From: Aquimarina sp. AU474 | Lineage (GTDB): Bacteria; Bacteroidota; Bacteroidia; Flavobacteriales; Flavobacteriaceae | DNA length: 64,000 nucleotides | Assembly: GCF_900312815.1 (NCBI RefSeq) | Contig: NZ_OMPE01000008.1 | Coordinates: 372,001 to 436,000 of the forward strand | Reading direction: 5' to 3' | Shown: one piece after another, positions 9,133 through 18,783 of the stretch | Position numbering within the stretch: the first letter of the stretch is position 1 | Layout: each line of letters opens with the position of its first letter | Notes under the pieces: model-generated | Database searches by the model: none | The model's input: only the letters and a program-made list of their open reading frames with translations | Told to the model about the DNA's origin: nothing | Made by a program: the position numbers and the translations under genes

Positions 9133-10403
9133 TCAACAAAAAAGTCCTGGCAATTATTTTGGGTGGTGGACAAGGCTCCCGATTATTCCCTCTTACCGAA
9201 AAACGTTCAAAGCCGGCAGTATCCATAGCAGGGAAATATAGATTAGTCGATATTCCTATTTCTAATTGTATTCATTGTGATATTAAGAGAATGTTCGTTC
9301 TAACCCAGTTTAATTCGGCTTCGTTGAATAGACACATAAAAAACACCTATGTTTTTAGTTCTTTTAGTAATGCTTTTGTTGATATTTTAGCTGCAGAGCA
9401 AACTCCCGATAATAAAACATGGTATCAGGGTACCGCTGATGCCGTAAGACAATCGATGCATCATTTATTAAATCACGAATTTGAATATGCCATGATTTTA
9501 TCTGGTGATCAATTGTATCAGATGGATTTTAATGATATGTTGAATTCTCATATAAATAAAGGAGCAGAAATTTCTATAGCTACCTTACCCGTAACGGCAA
9601 AAGAAGCGACTTCTTTTGGGATACTTAAAACAGATGATGATAGTTTTATTTCATCATTTGTCGAAAAACCAAGTTCAGATAAGTTACCAGGTTGGGAGTC
9701 TGAAGTTAGCGAAGAAATGAAAAACGAGAATAGACATTATCTCGCTTCTATGGGTATTTATATATTTAATAAGCAATTACTTATAGATTTAATGTCCAAT
9801 CCTGATACGATAGATTTTGGAAAAGAAATTATTCCTCAATCTATTCATAAAAACAAAGTATTAGCATATCAGTATGAAGGTTATTGGACAGATATTGGTA
9901 ATGTATCCGCTTTTTTTGATGCTAATATTAGCTTGACTGATGATGTTCCTCAATTTGATTTATTTAATGGTTCTAAAAATATACTAACTCGCCCTCGTAT
10001 ACTTCCTCCTTCAAAAATATCAGGTACATTATTAAATAAATCCATGATCGCCGAAGGTTGTATTATTAATGCTAAAAAAATTGAACGATCCGTAATAGGT
10101 ATTCGTTCTAGAATAGGAAATAATACTATTATTAAAAATACCTATATGATTGGTAGTAACTCTTATCAAGATATTGATGAGTTAAAAACTAATACTATAG
10201 ATGGGATCCCTTCTTATGGTGTTGGTGATAACTGTTATATTAACAACGCTATTATTGATAAGGATGTATGTATAGGTAATAATGTGCATATTGACGGAGG
10301 ATCTCATTTAAAAGATACAGAACAAGATGATTATGTTATTAAAGATGGAGTGGTTGTTATCAAGAGTAAATCGGTGATACCCGATGATTTCAGGTTAGAA
10401 TAA
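9129..10403 (+). CDS. glgC: Glucose-1-phosphate adenylyltransferase
   Basis: Makes ADP-glucose from glucose-1-phosphate and ATP, the committed step of bacterial glycogen synthesis. Seen: the nucleotidyltransferase signature ILGGGQGSRLFPLTEKRSKP (about 10-29), YRLVDIPISNC, the WYQGTADAVRQ segment (about 98-108), SGDQLY, and a C-terminal left-handed beta-helix region (about 290-420) with many Ile/Asn/Gly hexapeptide-like repeats. The 424-residue length is typical. Its ATG overlaps the glgA stop by 4 bp; glgB follows after 90 bp. Confidence 0.95.
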   Translation: MINKKVLAIILGGGQGSRLFPLTEKRSKPAVSIAGKYRLVDIPISNCIHCDIKRMFVLTQFNSASLNRHIKNTYVFSSFSNAFVDILAAEQTPDNKTWYQGTADAVRQSMHHLLNHEFEYAMILSGDQLYQMDFNDMLNSHINKGAEISIATLPVTAKEATSFGILKTDDDSFISSFVEKPSSDKLPGWESEVSEEMKNENRHYLASMGIYIFNKQLLIDLMSNPDTIDFGKEIIPQSIHKNKVLAYQYEGYWTDIGNVSAFFDANISLTDDVPQFDLFNGSKNILTRPRILPPSKISGTLLNKSMIAEGCIINAKKIERSVIGIRSRIGNNTIIKNTYMIGSNSYQDIDELKTNTIDGIPSYGVGDNCYINNAIIDKDVCIGNNVHIDGGSHLKDTEQDDYVIKDGVVVIKSKSVIPDDFRLE

Positions 10404-10493
10404 TATTGCGCGCAGTATAATAGGTAAAAAATAGATATTCAGGAAATCATAAATAAGAGGAATTTCCATTCTATTCACGTTTAAAAATTGTAA

Positions 10494-12401
10494 ATGACCA
10501 AGGTAGTAGCACATAGTTTATTCTCGGATTTTGATATTAATCTTTTTAAAGGAGGTAAGCATTACCGTTTATACGAGAAATTTGGTTCTCATATTACTAT
10601 TGTTGATGGTGTAGAAGGCACTTATTTTGCAGTTTGGGCACCATCTGCCAAATCTGTTTCGGTTGTTGGCGATTTCAATTTTTGGGTAGAAGGAGAACAT
10701 GAACTTAATGTACGTTGGGATGAATCAGGAATATGGGAAGGTTTTATTCCAGGTACAGGAAAAGGGAGTATTTATAAATACAAGATACAATCTCATCATA
10801 ATGATGTAGTGACTGAAAAAGCAGATCCATATGCTAGACGATGCGAACATCCTCCAAAAACCGCTTCTGTAGTTTGGGATACTATCTATGACTGGAAAGA
10901 TGAAGAGTGGATGAAAAAACGAAAAATGCACAATGCATTAGATGCTCCTTTTTCGGTTTATGAGGTACATTTAAGTTCTTGGAAAAAAACAACAGACGAA
11001 AACAGATCATTATCCTATGTAGAATTAGCAGATGAGTTGGTACGATATGTTAAAGAAATGGAATTTACTCATGTAGAGTTCATGCCGATTATGGAGTATC
11101 CTTATGATCCATCTTGGGGTTATCAACTTACAGGTTATTTTGCTCCTACCTCTCGTTTTGGGTATCCAGAAGAATTTAAATTATTGGTTGATAAATTACA
11201 TCAAAATAATATTGGTATTATCTTAGATTGGGTGCCTTCACATTTTCCTGAAGATGCTCATGGATTAGGCTTTTTTGATGGTACATGTTTATATGAACAC
11301 CCAGACAAAAGAAAAGGATATCATCCAGATTGGAAAAGTTTAATTTTTAATTATGGAAGAAATGAAGTAAAGAGTTTTCTGATCAGTAATGCTATTTTTT
11401 GGTTGGATCAATATCACGCCGACGGATTACGAGTTGATGCGGTAGCATCCATGCTGTTTTTAGATTACTCTCGTAATGAGGGAGAGTGGGAGCCTAATAT
11501 CTATGGTGGTAGGGAGAATCTAGAGGCTATTACATTTATTAAAGAGCTTAATACGGAAGTGTATGCTAGTTTTCCTGATGTGCAAACCATTGCAGAAGAG
11601 TCTACTTCGTATCCAATGGTATCTAAGCCTACTTTTTTAGGAGGGCTTGGTTTTGGTATGAAATGGATGATGGGTTGGATGCATGATACATTACAGTATT
11701 TTGGAAAAGAATCTATATACCGTAAGCATCATCAAAATGATCTTACTTTTAGCATGACGTATGCCTTTACCGAAAACTTTATGTTGCCATTATCTCATGA
11801 TGAAGTCGTATATGGTAAACGCAGTATTATAGGAAGAATGCCGGGAGATGAATGGCAAAAATTTGCAAATCTTCGTTTATTGTATAGCTATATGTTTACA
11901 CATCCTGGAACAAAATTATTGTTTATGGGAGCAGAAATTGGCCAGCACGAAGAATGGGATTTTCAAAAAAGTTTAGATTGGTATATACTGGATTATGATT
12001 TACATTCAGGGATTAAGAGTATAGTAAAAGAACTTAATCTTTTGTATAAAAATCAACCAGCATTGCACGAAAAACAATTTAGTGTAGAAGGTTTTGAATG
12101 GATTAGCTATGATGATCATGAAAATTCGGTGATTTCCTATATTCGAAAAGGGAATCGAGATAAAGATAACTTAATAGTGGTTTGTAATTTTACTCCGATA
12201 CCCAGAACAAATTATCGCATTGGCTTGCCCGCACAAGGAAAATTAGTACAAGTATTTAATAGTGATCAACGGGAGTATGGAGGTAGTGGGGTTTCTAACC
12301 AAACAGATATCGATATATCTCAAAAAGAATGGCAATATCGTAAGTATGCGGCAGAGATTGTTGTACCACCTTTGGGAGCTGTGGTTTTTAAGATAGCATA
12401 A
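10494..12401 (+). CDS. glgB: 1,4-alpha-glucan branching enzyme
   Basis: GH13 enzyme of 635 residues that introduces alpha-1,6 branches into glycogen. Seen: an N-terminal CBM48-like beta-sandwich (about 30-130, with YFAVWAPSAKSVSVVGDFNFW), the catalytic barrel with VEFMPIMEYPYDPSWGYQ, the nucleophile region DGLRVDAVASM (Asp about 315), the acid/base region TIAEEST (Glu about 368) and the LSHDEVVYGK region, then a C-terminal beta domain. Length fits the short GlgB class lacking the extra N1 domain. It follows glgC after 90 bp and probably belongs to the same transcription unit. Confidence 0.95.
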   Translation: MTKVVAHSLFSDFDINLFKGGKHYRLYEKFGSHITIVDGVEGTYFAVWAPSAKSVSVVGDFNFWVEGEHELNVRWDESGIWEGFIPGTGKGSIYKYKIQSHHNDVVTEKADPYARRCEHPPKTASVVWDTIYDWKDEEWMKKRKMHNALDAPFSVYEVHLSSWKKTTDENRSLSYVELADELVRYVKEMEFTHVEFMPIMEYPYDPSWGYQLTGYFAPTSRFGYPEEFKLLVDKLHQNNIGIILDWVPSHFPEDAHGLGFFDGTCLYEHPDKRKGYHPDWKSLIFNYGRNEVKSFLISNAIFWLDQYHADGLRVDAVASMLFLDYSRNEGEWEPNIYGGRENLEAITFIKELNTEVYASFPDVQTIAEESTSYPMVSKPTFLGGLGFGMKWMMGWMHDTLQYFGKESIYRKHHQNDLTFSMTYAFTENFMLPLSHDEVVYGKRSIIGRMPGDEWQKFANLRLLYSYMFTHPGTKLLFMGAEIGQHEEWDFQKSLDWYILDYDLHSGIKSIVKELNLLYKNQPALHEKQFSVEGFEWISYDDHENSVISYIRKGNRDKDNLIVVCNFTPIPRTNYRIGLPAQGKLVQVFNSDQREYGGSGVSNQTDIDISQKEWQYRKYAAEIVVPPLGAVVFKIA

Positions 12402-12470
12402 TGTTTTTTTGAATATTTCATGAGTTTTAAAATGCTGATTTTTAAATAATTGTTAATTATGGTTTGTCTC

Positions 12471-12523
12471 AAACGTTTTCGTTGATTTTTCTTAATAAAT
12501 AGTGGTAATTATCGTTTCGAAAC
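12471..12523. promoter_or_regulatory. Two CG-centred palindromes upstream of the GH31 gene
   Basis: AAACGTTT (12471-12478) and GTTTCGAAAC (12514-12523) are perfect palindromes with a central CG in the 176-bp gap before the alpha-glucosidase gene. CG-centred palindromes are typical of LacI-family operators, and LacI-type regulators often control maltodextrin genes in Bacteroidota. No such regulator is encoded in the window, so this is inference. Confidence 0.35.
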
Positions 12524-12577
12524 TGACCAAGATATTGTTCTTTTACATACCCAAGTCAAATTGAAAAAGAGAAATAT

Positions 12578-14983
12578 ATGATCACCAATACAGAATTAGA
12601 GCAAAAGGGAAATTTATTTCCAGGTAAAATAACTTCTTTCTCTCAACATGTAGATAAAATACATTTCTATACCGAAAACGGAGTAATACTTCAGGTTACT
12701 ATTTTAAGAGGAAGTGTAATTCGTTTTAGATATGCCACTGATAATAATTTCGAAAAGGACTTTTCGTATGCCATTAGTGATGATGGAGCAAGAGGTTATA
12801 GTAAATTAGAGGTAGAAGAACATGATTCTCACTATTATATTATAACATTAAGGGTAAAAATCGTAATCGGTAAAAATGATTTAATGACTGCTATTTACGA
12901 TCTTGACGGAAATGTAATTTGTAAAGATGATTGGGGTTTTCATTGGGAACAAAGTTATGAATATGGTGGTAACATTGTAAAAATGAGTAAGTCTGCTCCA
13001 CAGGGAGAGTGTTATTATGGACTTGGTGACAAACCTATGCACCTTAACTTAAAAGGAAAGAGGATAGAAAATTGGGCTACTGATCAATATGCTTTTGGCA
13101 AAGATCAAGATCCATTATATAAAAGTGTTCCTTTTTATATTGGGATGTATGAAGAACGAGCATACGGTATTTTCTTTGATAATACATTTAGAACATTTTT
13201 TGATTTCTGTCATGAGCGAAGAAACGTAACCAGTTTTTGGGCCCAAGGAGGAGAGATGAATTATTATTTTTTCTACGGCCCTACCATGCAGGACGTTGTA
13301 ACGCGATATACTGATTTAACCGGTAAACCAGAATTACCTCCTTTATGGGCACTTGGGTATCACCAGTGTAAATGGAGTTACTATCCAGAGAGTAAAGTAA
13401 AAGAAGTAACCAATAAGTTTAGAGAACTTCAAATTCCTTGTGATGCTATCTATCTAGATATTGATTATATGGAAGGTTTTAGGTGTTTTACATGGAGTAA
13501 AGAATATTTCCCTGATCCTAAGCGAATGGTAGCCGAGTTGGCAGAGGATGGTTTTAAAACAGTGGTTATTATCGATCCGGGAATTAAGATTGATGACGAA
13601 TATTCGATTTACAAAGAGGCTATAGAAAAGGACTATTTCTGTAAACGTGCCGATGGTCCCTATATGAGAGGTAAAGTATGGCCAGGAGAATGTTATTTTC
13701 CAGATTTTACAAATCCCGAAGTACGAGAATGGTGGTCTGGATTGTTTAAAGAGATTATTGATGAAATAGGAGTGAAGGGAGTGTGGAATGATATGAACGA
13801 GCCAGCTGTTATGGAAGTGCCAGGAAAAACCTTTCCCGATGATGTACGCCATAACTATGATGGTAATCCATGTAGTCATAGAAAAGCACATAATATTTAT
13901 GGTACTCAAATGGCCAGAGCTACTTACGAAGGAGTAAAACAATTCGCATACCCAAAACGTCCTTTTATCATTACAAGATCGGCTTATTCTGGAGCACAAA
14001 GGTATACTTCCTCCTGGACAGGAGATAATATTGCAACTTGGGAACACCTTTGGATAGCTAATATACAAGCTCAACGTATGAGTATGAGTGGCATGTCTTT
14101 TACGGGTAGTGATATTGGCGGCTTTGCAGAGCACCCAACAGGAGAGTTGTATACAAGGTGGATTCAACTAGGAGTATTTCATCCGTTTTGTCGTACACAT
14201 TCGTCTGGGGATCATGGTAATCAAGAACCATGGACATTTGGAGAAGAAGTAGTAGATGTTACTCGTAAGTTTGTAGAACTTAGATATCAATTATTGCCAT
14301 ATTTGTATACCATGTTCTGGGAGTATGCTGAAGAAGGTATACCCATGTTAAAACCACTAGTTCTTTATGATCAACATGATCCGCAAACACATTATAGAAC
14401 TGATGAATTCGTATTCGGAAATCAAATCTTAGTGTGCCCTGTGCAAGAACCGAATTCAAAAGGAAGACGAATGTACATCCCAAGAGGTAATTGGTATAAT
14501 TACTGGACAAGAGAATACATAAAAGGAGGAATGGAACAATGGGTAGATGCAGATTTGGATATCATTCCTTTATTCGTAAAAGAAGGGGCAATTATTCCAA
14601 AGTATCCGATACAACAGTATGTTGGAGAAAAAGAAATAGAAGAATTAAAACTAGAGGTCTATTATAAATTAGGAAATAAAGAAGTCTCTAAGGTTTTTGA
14701 AGATGCTCAAGATGGATATGATTATGTAAAAGGACGATTTAGCCTTAGAAGTTTCTCTTTTACAGGAAAAGAAAATGAAGTGATTATCCAACATCATAAA
14801 ACAGGTAGTTTTATAACGGATTATGCGACGTTAAAAGTAGAATTAATAGGATTACCATTTGAGATTAAAGAAGTAGAATTGGATAATGTTGTTGTTGATT
14901 TGGCTAGTATCAAGTTTGATAGCGTAAAAAACATCATGACCATCCCAAAAGATTTTAATGAACTTCATATTATAGCCAAATAA
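12578..14983 (+). CDS. GH31 family alpha-glucosidase, cytoplasmic
   Basis: An 801-residue glycoside hydrolase of family 31, likely releasing glucose from the non-reducing ends of alpha-glucans or maltodextrins. Seen: an N-terminal beta-sandwich (about 1-240), then the barrel with PPLWALGYHQCKWSYYPE, AIYLDIDYMEGFRCFTW, the nucleophile motif WNDMNEP (Asp about 405), SWTGDNIATWEHL with the likely acid/base Asp, and a C-terminal beta region. There is no signal peptide, so it should act inside the cell. Its place after glgB suggests a role in recycling glycogen or imported oligosaccharides. Alpha-xylosidase or another GH31 specificity cannot be excluded. Confidence 0.9.
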   Translation: MITNTELEQKGNLFPGKITSFSQHVDKIHFYTENGVILQVTILRGSVIRFRYATDNNFEKDFSYAISDDGARGYSKLEVEEHDSHYYIITLRVKIVIGKNDLMTAIYDLDGNVICKDDWGFHWEQSYEYGGNIVKMSKSAPQGECYYGLGDKPMHLNLKGKRIENWATDQYAFGKDQDPLYKSVPFYIGMYEERAYGIFFDNTFRTFFDFCHERRNVTSFWAQGGEMNYYFFYGPTMQDVVTRYTDLTGKPELPPLWALGYHQCKWSYYPESKVKEVTNKFRELQIPCDAIYLDIDYMEGFRCFTWSKEYFPDPKRMVAELAEDGFKTVVIIDPGIKIDDEYSIYKEAIEKDYFCKRADGPYMRGKVWPGECYFPDFTNPEVREWWSGLFKEIIDEIGVKGVWNDMNEPAVMEVPGKTFPDDVRHNYDGNPCSHRKAHNIYGTQMARATYEGVKQFAYPKRPFIITRSAYSGAQRYTSSWTGDNIATWEHLWIANIQAQRMSMSGMSFTGSDIGGFAEHPTGELYTRWIQLGVFHPFCRTHSSGDHGNQEPWTFGEEVVDVTRKFVELRYQLLPYLYTMFWEYAEEGIPMLKPLVLYDQHDPQTHYRTDEFVFGNQILVCPVQEPNSKGRRMYIPRGNWYNYWTREYIKGGMEQWVDADLDIIPLFVKEGAIIPKYPIQQYVGEKEIEELKLEVYYKLGNKEVSKVFEDAQDGYDYVKGRFSLRSFSFTGKENEVIIQHHKTGSFITDYATLKVELIGLPFEIKEVELDNVVVDLASIKFDSVKNIMTIPKDFNELHIIAK

Positions 14984-15106
14984 TGTCTTTTATCGGTTAA
15001 TAGCGTAATTTATGGACTTTTTGTAATAATTATTCTACTCTGTGTTTGAAGGTGGTGTGTTATTTTTGTAATTTTAACTTTAGAATCTTACATGATAACA
15101 ATACTT

Positions 15107-15928
15107 ATGAATACAAGAAAATCTATAGTGATAATTGGTACAATTCTTTTGTTTATGTCTTGTGCTACAAATCCTTTTACGGGTAAGCAAACTCTAGCTT
15201 TGGTACCTAATTCGCAAATTTTGCCCATGGCTTTTCAGCAGTATAACCAATTCTTAGGAGAAAATAAGGTGGTGAAAGGCACATCCGATGCAGAGATGAT
15301 AACTCGTGTGGGTCAGAGAATTTCTAAAGCTTCAGAACGTTGGTTAAATGCCAATGGTTATGCAGGATATTTAAAAGATTATAAATGGGAATATAATTTG
15401 GTAGATGACAAAACGGTAAACGCATGGTGTATGCCTGGCGGCAAAATCGTTTTTTATACAGGAATCTTACCTATTGCCAAAAGTGAAACAGGAATTGCTG
15501 CTGTAATGGGGCATGAAGTGGCACATGCATTGGCAAATCATGGTCAACAAAGAATGAGTGCTTCTCAGATTCAGCAAGTTGCAGGAGCAGCTACAGCAGT
15601 TGCGGTTAGTGGTAAGGATCAAAAGACCCAACAGATTGTAGGCACGGCTTTTGGGTTAGGAAGTCAATTTGGTGTGATGTTACCATTTAGTAGAAGTCAT
15701 GAAACTGAAGCAGATAGAATAGGATTACAGCTTATGGCAATTGCCGGTTATAACCCTGATGAGGCTGCTAATTTATGGAGACGTATGAAAGCTAATAGTG
15801 GTGGTCAAACACCACCAGAGTTTATGAGTACGCATCCATCAAGTGATACTCGTATTGCTAATCTTACAGCTTGGGCTCCTGCTGCAAAGGAAGAAGCGAA
15901 AAAATTTGGGGTAACTACCTTTAAATAA
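15107..15928 (+). CDS. M48 family metalloprotease lipoprotein
   Basis: Zinc metallopeptidase of 273 residues, related to LoiP/BepA-type envelope proteases. Seen: a lipobox LFMSC after a hydrophobic N-terminus, GHEVAHALANH with the HExxH zinc motif (His136, Glu137, His140), and a downstream HETEADRIGLQLMA that supplies the third ligand. It should be an envelope-anchored quality-control protease. The frame opens at 15092, but ATG at 15107 gives a compact lipoprotein signal and is preferred. A strong terminator follows it. Confidence 0.9.
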   Translation: MNTRKSIVIIGTILLFMSCATNPFTGKQTLALVPNSQILPMAFQQYNQFLGENKVVKGTSDAEMITRVGQRISKASERWLNANGYAGYLKDYKWEYNLVDDKTVNAWCMPGGKIVFYTGILPIAKSETGIAAVMGHEVAHALANHGQQRMSASQIQQVAGAATAVAVSGKDQKTQQIVGTAFGLGSQFGVMLPFSRSHETEADRIGLQLMAIAGYNPDEAANLWRRMKANSGGQTPPEFMSTHPSSDTRIANLTAWAPAAKEEAKKFGVTTFK

Positions 15929-15972
15929 TTGTAAAGTTTATATTCTTAAAAAGATTATACCTATTTTAGAAG

Positions 15973-16004
15973 CTGTTCTGAGCCAATTCAGAACAGTTTT
16001 TTTT
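15973..16004 (+). terminator. Rho-independent terminator after the M48 gene
   Basis: CTGTTCTG (15973-15980) pairs with CAGAACAG (15989-15996), followed by eight T. It lies just before the start of the UMF1 transporter gene at 16012, separating the two units. Confidence 0.85.
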
Positions 16005-16011
16005 ATATAAC

Positions 16012-17334
16012 ATGAGCAAAACTTTACCAAAAGGGCATAAAAAACTTCTAAATGCCTGGGCCTTCTATGATTGGGCCAATTCAGTATATAACTTAACTAT
16101 TTCGTCTGCCATATTTCCAATATTTTGGGGAGCGCTTACCATAGTTAGAGATGACCAGGATAATATCATAAGTGATACAGTACGATTTTGGGGTATAGAT
16201 TTTAATAATGATTCTTTAATAAGTTATGTAACCGCATTAGCTTTTTTATTAGTTTCATTTATTAGCCCTTTTCTTTCTGGTATTGCTGATTATGTGGGTA
16301 ATAAAAAGAACTTTTTAAAGTTTTTTTGTTACTTGGGAGCCTTGTCATGTATTGGATTATATTGGTTTTCTCTAGAAAACCTATGGTTTGGTCTATTGTG
16401 CTACTTTTTGGCTCTAGTTGGTTTTTGGGCAAGTTTGGTCTTTTATAACTCGTATTTGCCAGATATTGCATTTCCAGAACAACAAGATGCTATTAGTGCC
16501 AAAGGATATTCGCTAGGATATATAGGTAGTGTTATTTTATTGGTTGTTAATTTGGTAATGATTCTAAAATATGAATGGTTTGGTTTTGAAAGTGAAGGTG
16601 TTCCCACCAGACTTTCCTTTGTAATGGTAGGAGTATGGTGGATTGTATTTAGTCAATATACATATTACTACTTACCTAAAGGAAACAAAAAAGATACATT
16701 AACCAAATCTGTATTGTTTAATGGCTTTAAAGAACTAAAAATGATCTGGCACGCTTTGCGTAATGATCTTAGGTTGCGTAGGTACCTTAGCGCTTTCTTT
16801 GTATATAGTATGGCGGTACAAACTATTATGCTAATTGCTACATATTTTGGAATAGAAGAATTAGATTGGGGAGATCAAAATGCCACGACCGGGTTGATAA
16901 TAAGTATTTTACTCATTCAATTAGTGGCCGTTTTGGGCGCTTTTTTAACTTCTCGAGCTTCTTCAAAATATGGAAACATAAATACCTTAATTGTAATTAA
17001 TTTTATTTGGATAGGGATTTGTGTATACGCCTATACTATTACCACACCAGTTCAGTTTTATATTACTGCCGCAATTGTTGGTTTGGTCATGGGGGGAATT
17101 CAAGCTCTTTCTAGATCAACTTATTCTAAGTTTTTACCAGAAAATGCTGTAGATACTGCTTCTTACTTCAGTTTTTATGATGTTTCAGAAAAAATTGGGA
17201 TTGTAATAGGAATGTTCTCATACGGTATTATTGCGCAAATAACCGGAAGTATACGATATTCTATTTTGTTTTTGATACTATTTTTTGTTGTTGGTCTCTT
17301 TCTTCTTTTTAGAGTACCCAGAAATAAATCCTAA
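16012..17334 (+). CDS. MFS transporter, UMF1 (Atg22-like) family
   Basis: Inner-membrane protein of 440 residues with about 12 hydrophobic helices. The N-terminal LNAWAFYDWANSVYNLTIS and the segment GGIQALSRSTYSKFLPE (about 359-375) are hallmarks of the UMF1 branch of the major facilitator superfamily, whose yeast relative Atg22 exports amino acids. The substrate of bacterial members is generally unknown. Transcribed alone between two terminators. Confidence 0.85.
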   Translation: MSKTLPKGHKKLLNAWAFYDWANSVYNLTISSAIFPIFWGALTIVRDDQDNIISDTVRFWGIDFNNDSLISYVTALAFLLVSFISPFLSGIADYVGNKKNFLKFFCYLGALSCIGLYWFSLENLWFGLLCYFLALVGFWASLVFYNSYLPDIAFPEQQDAISAKGYSLGYIGSVILLVVNLVMILKYEWFGFESEGVPTRLSFVMVGVWWIVFSQYTYYYLPKGNKKDTLTKSVLFNGFKELKMIWHALRNDLRLRRYLSAFFVYSMAVQTIMLIATYFGIEELDWGDQNATTGLIISILLIQLVAVLGAFLTSRASSKYGNINTLIVINFIWIGICVYAYTITTPVQFYITAAIVGLVMGGIQALSRSTYSKFLPENAVDTASYFSFYDVSEKIGIVIGMFSYGIIAQITGSIRYSILFLILFFVVGLFLLFRVPRNKS

Positions 17335-17352
17335 CAAAATATTAATAAGAAT

Positions 17353-17392
17353 AAAAGAGGATAGAGGTAAATAGCTTTTATCCTCTTTTTTT
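17353..17392 (+). terminator. Rho-independent terminator after the UMF1 gene
   Basis: AAAAGAGGATA (17353-17363) pairs with TATCCTCTTTT (17379-17389), with a T-run reaching 17392. The A-rich 5' arm could also terminate on the opposite strand. Confidence 0.8.
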
Positions 17393-17512
17393 GCTTTTTG
17401 TCTATATTTCATTGCTTATTTTTTGGCTATTAAGAAATATTGTTTTGAAATATAATAATATTGGAAACGTTAATGTTTATAGCTATTTTTATATAAATAA
17501 AATCAAACAACA

Positions 17513-17992
17513 ATGAAAAAACTTATGTTAATGCTAGCAGTTATCGTACTGGCGTCCTGCAGTACTAGTCAACAAACTGTTATAGCAGCAAAAAAAACAC
17601 TAAAAGGGGATTGGTCTCTTGATAATATCTCGTATGATAGAGATGGTATTTTTGATGTAAATCTATATAATGATGCATCAGCCGAGTGTTTTACTGGAAG
17701 TGTTTGGAAATTTATTCCTAATAATAACACAGGAAAATATGAAGTAAATCAAAGTAGTTGTACCTCTACAGGAGCTAGAAACTTTAGATTCACTATTCCA
17801 AAACCTGAAGCAAATGGGGATTATAGTTTTCTGTTTAAGCCTATAAATGAAAAGAAAAAAAGTACCAATAATAATGCAGGCTACAGAATGGCATTAAAAC
17901 ATTTGGACGACGCTACTATGACTTGGGCTATGACGGTGAGTTTAGAAGGTAAGCCTTTTGTGATCACTATGAATTTTAATAAAATACAATAA
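17513..17992 (+). CDS. Lipocalin-like lipoprotein
   Basis: A 159-residue lipoprotein: signal peptide with lipobox VLASC (Cys16), then LKGDWSLDNISYDRDG opening a small beta-rich domain that resembles the lipocalin-like proteins of Flavobacteriia. Two internal Cys (about 56 and 83) may form a disulfide. Role unknown; envelope-located. It lies 16 bp upstream of an OmpA-family lipoprotein gene, so the two are probably co-transcribed. Confidence 0.75.
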   Translation: MKKLMLMLAVIVLASCSTSQQTVIAAKKTLKGDWSLDNISYDRDGIFDVNLYNDASAECFTGSVWKFIPNNNTGKYEVNQSSCTSTGARNFRFTIPKPEANGDYSFLFKPINEKKKSTNNNAGYRMALKHLDDATMTWAMTVSLEGKPFVITMNFNKIQ

Positions 17993-18008
17993 TTCAAATC
18001 TTTATATA

Positions 18009-18704
18009 ATGATGAATACAAATCTTAAAAAAATAGGAGTTGCATTAATGGCTGTGGCTATGCTTACAAGTTGTGATGCTGTCCAAAATGCAAATAATAC
18101 TCAAAAAGGAGCTGTAATAGGAACAGCTGCAGGAGCAGTGCTAGGGGGGATTATTGGAAACAATGTGAAAGGTAAGAATTCTGCGCTGGGAGCTGTACTA
18201 GGAGGAGTAGTAGGTGGTGTTGCCGGAGGTGTTATTGGTAAACAAATGGATAAACAAGCTCAAAAAATTGAGTCAGAAATCCCTGGTGCCGAGGTAACCA
18301 GAGTAGGAGAAGGTATTGATGTAGTATTTGATGAAAATAGTGGTGTATATTTTGACACCAACAAATCGGCTGTTAATGCTAAATCTAAAGCGAACCTTAA
18401 TAAGTTGGCAGGAATTTTTAAAGAATATCCAGATACTAATATTATTGTAGAAGGTCACACAGATAGTTCAGGTGATGATAGTTATAATATGAGTCTATCT
18501 CAAAAGAGAGCTAATGCCGTGGCAAACTACCTGGTTTCTCAAGGAATAAGCAAAAGCCGTTTAACGATCTATGCTCATGGAGAAACGCTTCCAAAGTATG
18601 ATAATGGAACTGCAGAAGGAAGAGCAAAAAACAGAAGAGTTGAGCTTGGTATTGTTGCTAATGAGAAAATGAAAAAAGATGCTCAGGAGCAGGTAAAACA
18701 ATAG
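18009..18704 (+). CDS. OmpA family lipoprotein with glycine-zipper segment (YiaD-like)
   Basis: A 231-residue envelope protein. Seen: a signal peptide with lipobox LTSC (Cys22), a Gly/Ala-rich glycine zipper (about 34-80, repeated AVLGGIIG- and GAVLGGVVGG-like segments), and a C-terminal OmpA domain (about 105-220) with NIIVEGHTDSSG and the SLSQKRANAVANYL and GRAKNRRVEL motifs that bind peptidoglycan. It should tether the membrane to the cell wall. Two ATGs lie in tandem (18009, 18012). A strong terminator follows. Confidence 0.9.
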   Translation: MMNTNLKKIGVALMAVAMLTSCDAVQNANNTQKGAVIGTAAGAVLGGIIGNNVKGKNSALGAVLGGVVGGVAGGVIGKQMDKQAQKIESEIPGAEVTRVGEGIDVVFDENSGVYFDTNKSAVNAKSKANLNKLAGIFKEYPDTNIIVEGHTDSSGDDSYNMSLSQKRANAVANYLVSQGISKSRLTIYAHGETLPKYDNGTAEGRAKNRRVELGIVANEKMKKDAQEQVKQ

Positions 18705-18722
18705 TTTTCTGTAATAAAATAG

Positions 18723-18755
18723 AAAAAACCCCGACTATATAGTCGGGGTTTTTTT
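18723..18755 (+). terminator. Strong rho-independent terminator
   Basis: AAAAAACCCCGACT pairs with AGTCGGGGTTTTTT around a 4-base ATAT loop (18723-18755). It ends the OmpA unit and, being symmetric, can work on both strands. The biosynthetic operon starts just after it. Confidence 0.92.
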
Positions 18756-18783
18756 ATGCTCAAATTTTGTGTATCTTCATTTA

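Noticed and set aside
12514-12523. Fourth member of the GTTTCGC promoter family
   Set aside because: GTTTCGAAAC differs at the seventh base, is itself a palindrome, and has no TAnnTTTG box 34 bp downstream.
13454-14167. Minus-strand open frame of 237 codons
   Set aside because: It lies fully inside the well-supported GH31 gene on the other strand and has no recognisable domain; a codon-bias shadow.
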